This document shows positions 33,380-36,566 of a stretch of 36,566 bases of DNA, piece after piece. A program made the translations under genes and the position numbers. Each line of letters opens with the position of its first letter. The first letter of the stretch is position 1. Source of the DNA: Spirochaetales bacterium (GTDB lineage: Bacteria > Spirochaetota > Spirochaetia > SZUA-6 > DRHE01); the NCBI GenBank assembly GCA_030615505.1, contig JAUWZD010000041.1, positions 1 to 36,566 of the forward strand, in the 5' to 3' direction. Below the pieces are notes generated by a model, which was not told the origin of the DNA, did not search any database, and saw nothing but the letters and a program-made list of their open reading frames with translations.

Positions 33380-34111
33380 ATGGATAGGGAAGAACAGGTT
33401 AGAGAGGATATATTAAGAGCAGGAAAAAAGCTGGCCGAGCGGTTCTTTGTAGCCTCGAATGACGGCAATATCAGCGGCAGGGTAAATGACGGGGAGATCC
33501 TCATTACGCCAACAGGTGTCAACAAGGGGGATATGCTGCCTGACTGGATAGTAAAGGTTGACCTTGAGGGGAATGTGCTTTCCGGCAGCTTGGAGCCGAC
33601 ATCAGAGATGAAGATGCACCTGCGCATTTTTCAGAAACGGCCTGATATCAGGGCTATAGTACATGCCCACCCGCCTGCAGCCACGGGTTTTGCTGCGTGC
33701 AGGATCCGGTTAGATCAGGAAGTTGTTCTTCCTGAGGTGGTTTTTGGCTTGGGAAAGATCAGCCTCGCCGAGTACGGAACTCCTACCACAGAAGAAGTTC
33801 CCCAGGCCGTAGAACAGGAGATCGGTGACTGTGACGCGCTTTTGCTGGCCAACCACGGGGCGCTTACAGTGGGAAACAGTATAATGCAAGCCTACTACCG
33901 CATGGAAGTGCTGGAGATGTATGCCAGGGTACGACTCGTAGCCAGGCTTCTCGGCGGTCCTAAGACCCTAAATGAACGCGAGGTGGAGGATCTGTTAAGG
34001 GTCAAAGCAGGTCATGGCTGGAACGGATTGTCTGAAGATAATAGAGAGATCGATCAGAACCTTGTTCAGATAATAACGAATGTAGTATTGGAAGTGTTGA
34101 AGTCTCAATAA
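33380..34111 (+). CDS. Class II aldolase (fuculose-phosphate aldolase type) with C-terminal targeting helix
   Basis: 243 residues, AraD/FucA family. Zn ligands H95 and H97 (IVHAHPP) and H159 (LANHGA), with catalytic Glu76 (EPTSEM), are in place; SNDGNISGRV binds the phosphate. These enzymes split ketose-1-phosphates into DHAP and an aldehyde; relatives act on fuculose-1-P (lactaldehyde) and on 5-deoxyribulose-1-P (acetaldehyde). The last about 20 residues, EIDQNLVQIITNVVLEVLKSQ less the end, form an amphipathic helix after a Gly/Asn-rich linker and resemble a C-terminal encapsulation peptide. The ATG at 33380 was taken; a TTG at 33374 is possible. Last gene of the operon, 18 bases after deoC. 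Confidence 0.9.
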   Translation: MDREEQVREDILRAGKKLAERFFVASNDGNISGRVNDGEILITPTGVNKGDMLPDWIVKVDLEGNVLSGSLEPTSEMKMHLRIFQKRPDIRAIVHAHPPAATGFAACRIRLDQEVVLPEVVFGLGKISLAEYGTPTTEEVPQAVEQEIGDCDALLLANHGALTVGNSIMQAYYRMEVLEMYARVRLVARLLGGPKTLNEREVEDLLRVKAGHGWNGLSEDNREIDQNLVQIITNVVLEVLKSQ

Positions 34112-34732
34112 GAGAAATTTATTCAGCAGTTCTAAAAGCAAAAGTCCACCACAATATATTTGGGCGCCCACAGGACTTCCTTCGGTCGCCGGACTTGATA
34201 CGCCTCCTTTGGGAGGGGTCAGAGTCCCTTGACTATGCCTTTATGTGTTGCCGACTTCAGGTTTCAGCCGATATGGTCGGCCAATTCGTATAGCGCGACC
34301 TGGTTCAACTGAAAGTCGCTCTTATTAAACTCACAGCCTCCGTTGGCAACCAACTACAAAAATATTGGTTCCGTGCGGCCCTTCATGTTCCCCTGTTTCG
34401 ACCCACGGGTCTCAAATTCTTCACCGGGTTCACTATCTCTATTTTCATCTTCAAAGCCAGGTGTTTACCCTGGGGCCGGGACGTCCTGTCTCAGTCCAAG
34501 GGGGCGGCGGCCGGCTTTTGTGGTGGAGAGAAATCATTACGCAAGATTCGCCCTTTATACATCTATGTGCAAGCACAGCTATCTCTTGAACTTATCCCAG
34601 ATCCGGCCCCACATATGCTCAGCGTGGAACGAATATCCTTCCGGAACTAAAGAGAAGAAAAAGTTCGAACCGGCCTCCTGCCAGCCGATTAATCATAACC
34701 CAAAACAGTAACAAATTCTTCCGACGGGCTAA
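34112..34732. other. Unassigned region, probably decayed mobile element
   Basis: No intact gene. The plus frame 34343-34711 looks partly protein-like (FVVERNHYARFALY, then HICSAWNEYPSGTKEKKKFE) but starts without a ribosome site and I cannot assign it. The sequence is unusually rich in CC/GG tracts compared with the operon before it. It runs directly into the transposase remnant. Confidence 0.35.
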
Positions 34733-35269
34733 AAAATACCTGTCATAAGCGACTCTAAAGCAAGCTCGCTGACCTCTCCTGAGTATCACTATCTTTTTGT
34801 AAAACACATCCTAACCCCAAAAGAGAAGAAAATCTTGAGGCGCATCACAAGAGGACTTCCTCAGTTACGCACCCTTCGAAGCATCATGGTTGAAGTCTAC
34901 CGGCTCTTTGATCGCTGCTGTCGGATGGATACTGCCTTAACAAAGCTTGCTGTGCTGCGCCGGCGGGTTCACCGGTTCAAGAAATTGAGAGAAATCCTGA
35001 AAAAGCTATTCTTGCCAAATATCGAGAAATCTCTTACCTTCTTTGATGGTTCCTTGTTACCATCCAACTCCATGGTATTAGAACGGGCTAACCGGCGACA
35101 CCGAAAAATGAAGAAGAGCATATATCGTGTCCGTACCCGAGACCACATCAGACAACGGATAGCCGTTGACATGCAGCGAGACGCATATAGAGACGGTCAA
35201 CAAGAAACTATAAAAACATTACATCGTGGTATATCATCTATTACCGGTATGTCCAAGAAACTTTTCTAA
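34733..35269 (+). pseudogene. DDE-type transposase C-terminal remnant
   Basis: From 34733 the frame reads SPEYHYLFVKHILTPKEKKI, RSIMVEVYRLFDRCC, FFDGSLLPSNSMVLERANRR and HRKMKKSIYRVRTRDHIRQR, ending near 35269. The LERANRRHRKMKK-YR-RT block with the preceding acidic strand is the end of a DDE transposase whose IS family I could not name with certainty. There is an in-frame stop at 34730 and no N-terminal half; further pieces (FRRAKKYL) appear in another frame just upstream. The element is dead. Confidence 0.55.
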
Positions 35270-35498
35270 GGACATATTCCTGAGAACTTCTTTCTGCAGC
35301 ATATTTATTCCTCTCTTCTTATCTGGTCTCATAATATGTAACTACTGAAATGGTTATACTGCTTAAACAGTATATTTTATTTTCAATATCAGCTTTTTAT
35401 CGCAACGTTCGATTGTTGATTGTAGTTTGAGTGGAACACTTGATATAATATATTATACGCCATTTCAAAATATTGAGTAAATGGAGTAGAATAAGCTA

Positions 35499-35750
35499 AT
35501 GGTCAACTGGCATCGTTTCATACCATCTAACTTCGAATATGACTTTAAGAAGGATAAGCTTTCAGCTCATGATGTTAAGTTTAATGAGGCTGTGGAATGT
35601 TTCTTCTCTGACTACGAATTGCTCCGGAACAAACGATACCGCGACCGTTATCAACTGATTGGAAGAACTATTGGCGGGCGTAGGCTTAAAATCATTTTCC
35701 AACTTAAGCCGAATAACGTCGTCCGTATCATTACTGGATGGGGAATATGA
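35499..35750 (+). CDS. brnT: BrnT-like RNase toxin
   Basis: 83 residues. Matches BrnT: FEYDFKKDKLSAHDVKFNEAVECF, RYRDRYQLIGRTIGGRRLKIIF and the final VVRIITGW. BrnT is an RelE-fold ribonuclease toxin neutralised by BrnA. The typical K-x-x-x-N-x-x-KH motif is altered here (KKDKLSAHDV), so activity is uncertain. Start ATG at 35499; ribosome site weak (GGAGTAG). It overlaps the upstream end of the antitoxin frame by about 13 bases if the longer antitoxin start were used. Confidence 0.75.
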   Translation: MVNWHRFIPSNFEYDFKKDKLSAHDVKFNEAVECFFSDYELLRNKRYRDRYQLIGRTIGGRRLKIIFQLKPNNVVRIITGWGI

Positions 35751-35764
35751 AAGAAAGGAAAACA

Positions 35765-36043
35765 ATGAAAAAGAAGCTCCCTGAAGAAGAAATTGACAAC
35801 ATAGTAGTGGCACAAGCTGATAATGACTCGGCATGGGAAAAGGCAATTCATATTCATAAAAAGGAGTCTACTTCTTTGTCTATCCCGGCGGATCTTGCGG
35901 CGCGTGCAGCTTTCTTGGCTCAGTTGCATAGGGAAACGGGGATTGAAGAGTGGCTCACACGAATTATCAGAGAGAGGATTGAAATAGAAGAAGGTGCTTT
36001 TGTTGAAGCAAGACGTGAAATTACTATGAAGGATGGCGCATAA
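35765..36043 (+). CDS. Ribbon-helix-helix antitoxin, partner of BrnT-like toxin
   Basis: 92 residues. The N-terminal half is charged and probably disordered, wrapping the toxin; the C-terminal half, STSLSIPADLAARAAFLAQL then GIEEWLTRIIRERIEIEE, is a strand-helix-helix DNA-binding unit of the BrnA/CopG type. The ATG at 35765 follows AAAGGAAA; an ATG at 35747 is in frame as well. It follows the toxin by 14 bases, the usual BrnT-BrnA order, and should autorepress the pair. Confidence 0.72.
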   Translation: MKKKLPEEEIDNIVVAQADNDSAWEKAIHIHKKESTSLSIPADLAARAAFLAQLHRETGIEEWLTRIIRERIEIEEGAFVEARREITMKDGA

Positions 36044-36566
36044 CAAGGCGCTGCACCGGACTGCCTTTTCTTTGTTTCTTCATTATAACTGCTTTTTAGC
36101 TACTTTGATATTTTGGTGTGGGCTGTGTGGTATAATCCGGCAGCCGGTGAGCTTTGTCGTTAAACACACAAGGACAGAATTCTTATAGCAATTGATGAAC
36201 TAAATATGAAATGAATAGGATTCAAACAATGGCAACATTAATGACAATGCATGTCCCAGCCAATGAATAATTGGTTTTCCTCAATACCTTCACTAGAAAA
36301 ATGTTTAGCCCAAATCGGCAATAACTCCGAATGAAACTACTAGCGTGAGTTTATTAGCTCTAAACTTAAGAAGTCATATAATTGTATATAGATTAATAAA
36401 TTAGAAATACTTCAACCGTATACACCACTATGAAAACAAAATTCGGTTGGATTTTTGTAAAGGGCCTGCGAGTGATTAATGATGCCCTATGAAACAAATA
36501 AATCTGGCGAACTGATACTTACTTGAAAACTAAGACGTATAACATTTTTTCAGAAAGTTATTCTGA
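36044..36566. other. AT-rich end of window
   Basis: An extended -10 (TGGTATAAT, TATAAT at 36131-36136) is the only promoter-like element; no gene follows it within the window beyond very short frames. No RNA gene recognised. Confidence 0.35.

Overview
The window looks like a chromosomal segment of an anaerobic bacterium of moderate to low GC: AGGAGG-type ribosome sites, a small-sugar fermentation microcompartment, a BMP-type nucleoside ABC importer and oxygen-sensitive Fe-S electron carriers. The gene content fits Clostridia-like Firmicutes or Atribacterota, where microcompartments carrying DeoC and RpiB are known; the sequence alone does not let me choose. No rRNA, tRNA or CRISPR array was recognised.

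Layout. 1-5.0 kb: end of a LamG-type lipoprotein gene, an Hsp20 gene with a sigma-54-like promoter, a metallo-beta-lactamase/cyclic-nucleotide-binding fusion, a small-protein/nucleotidyltransferase pair, a CsaA-like protein and a small membrane protein. 5.0-8.1 kb: a decayed stretch with an internally deleted methyltransferase, remnants of two transposases, a truncated secreted protein and an intact DUF2164 gene. 8.1-12.8 kb: a large GHKL ATPase (MutL/Hsp90/MORC type), a WYL regulator and three small genes. 12.9-22.2 kb, minus strand: a nucleoside salvage locus of adenine deaminase followed by a GntR-led operon (GntR, MtnA, zinc dehydrogenase, BMP binding protein, ABC ATPase and two permeases). 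22.3-24.7 kb: an island with an orphan DNA methyltransferase and a LiaF-like protein, bounded by a 52-bp direct repeat that itself contains a promoter. 25.2-34.1 kb: a DeoR regulator divergent from a 13-gene microcompartment operon. 34.1-36.6 kb: another transposase remnant and a BrnT/ribbon-helix-helix toxin-antitoxin pair.

The main system is the microcompartment. It encodes two BMC-H, two BMC-T and four BMC-P shell proteins, a PduS-like Fe-S protein with a PduT-like shell partner, a CoA-acylating aldehyde dehydrogenase, an RpiB/LacB-type isomerase, DeoC and a class II (fuculose-phosphate type) aldolase. This matches the class called sugar-phosphate-utilising (SPU) in the BMC literature. DeoC makes acetaldehyde from deoxyribose-5-phosphate. 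A FucA-like aldolase could make acetaldehyde from 5-deoxyribulose-1-phosphate, the product of MtnA-type isomerases in the known 5-deoxyribose/DHAP-shunt route. The neighbouring nucleoside operon carries importer, adenine deaminase and MtnA, so I infer that the two loci cooperate: nucleosides and 5'-deoxynucleosides are salvaged to sugar phosphates, two aldolase branches converge on a volatile aldehyde, and the compartment oxidises it to acyl-CoA while PduS/PduT export electrons. The pathway link is inference; family assignments come from motifs read in the translations.
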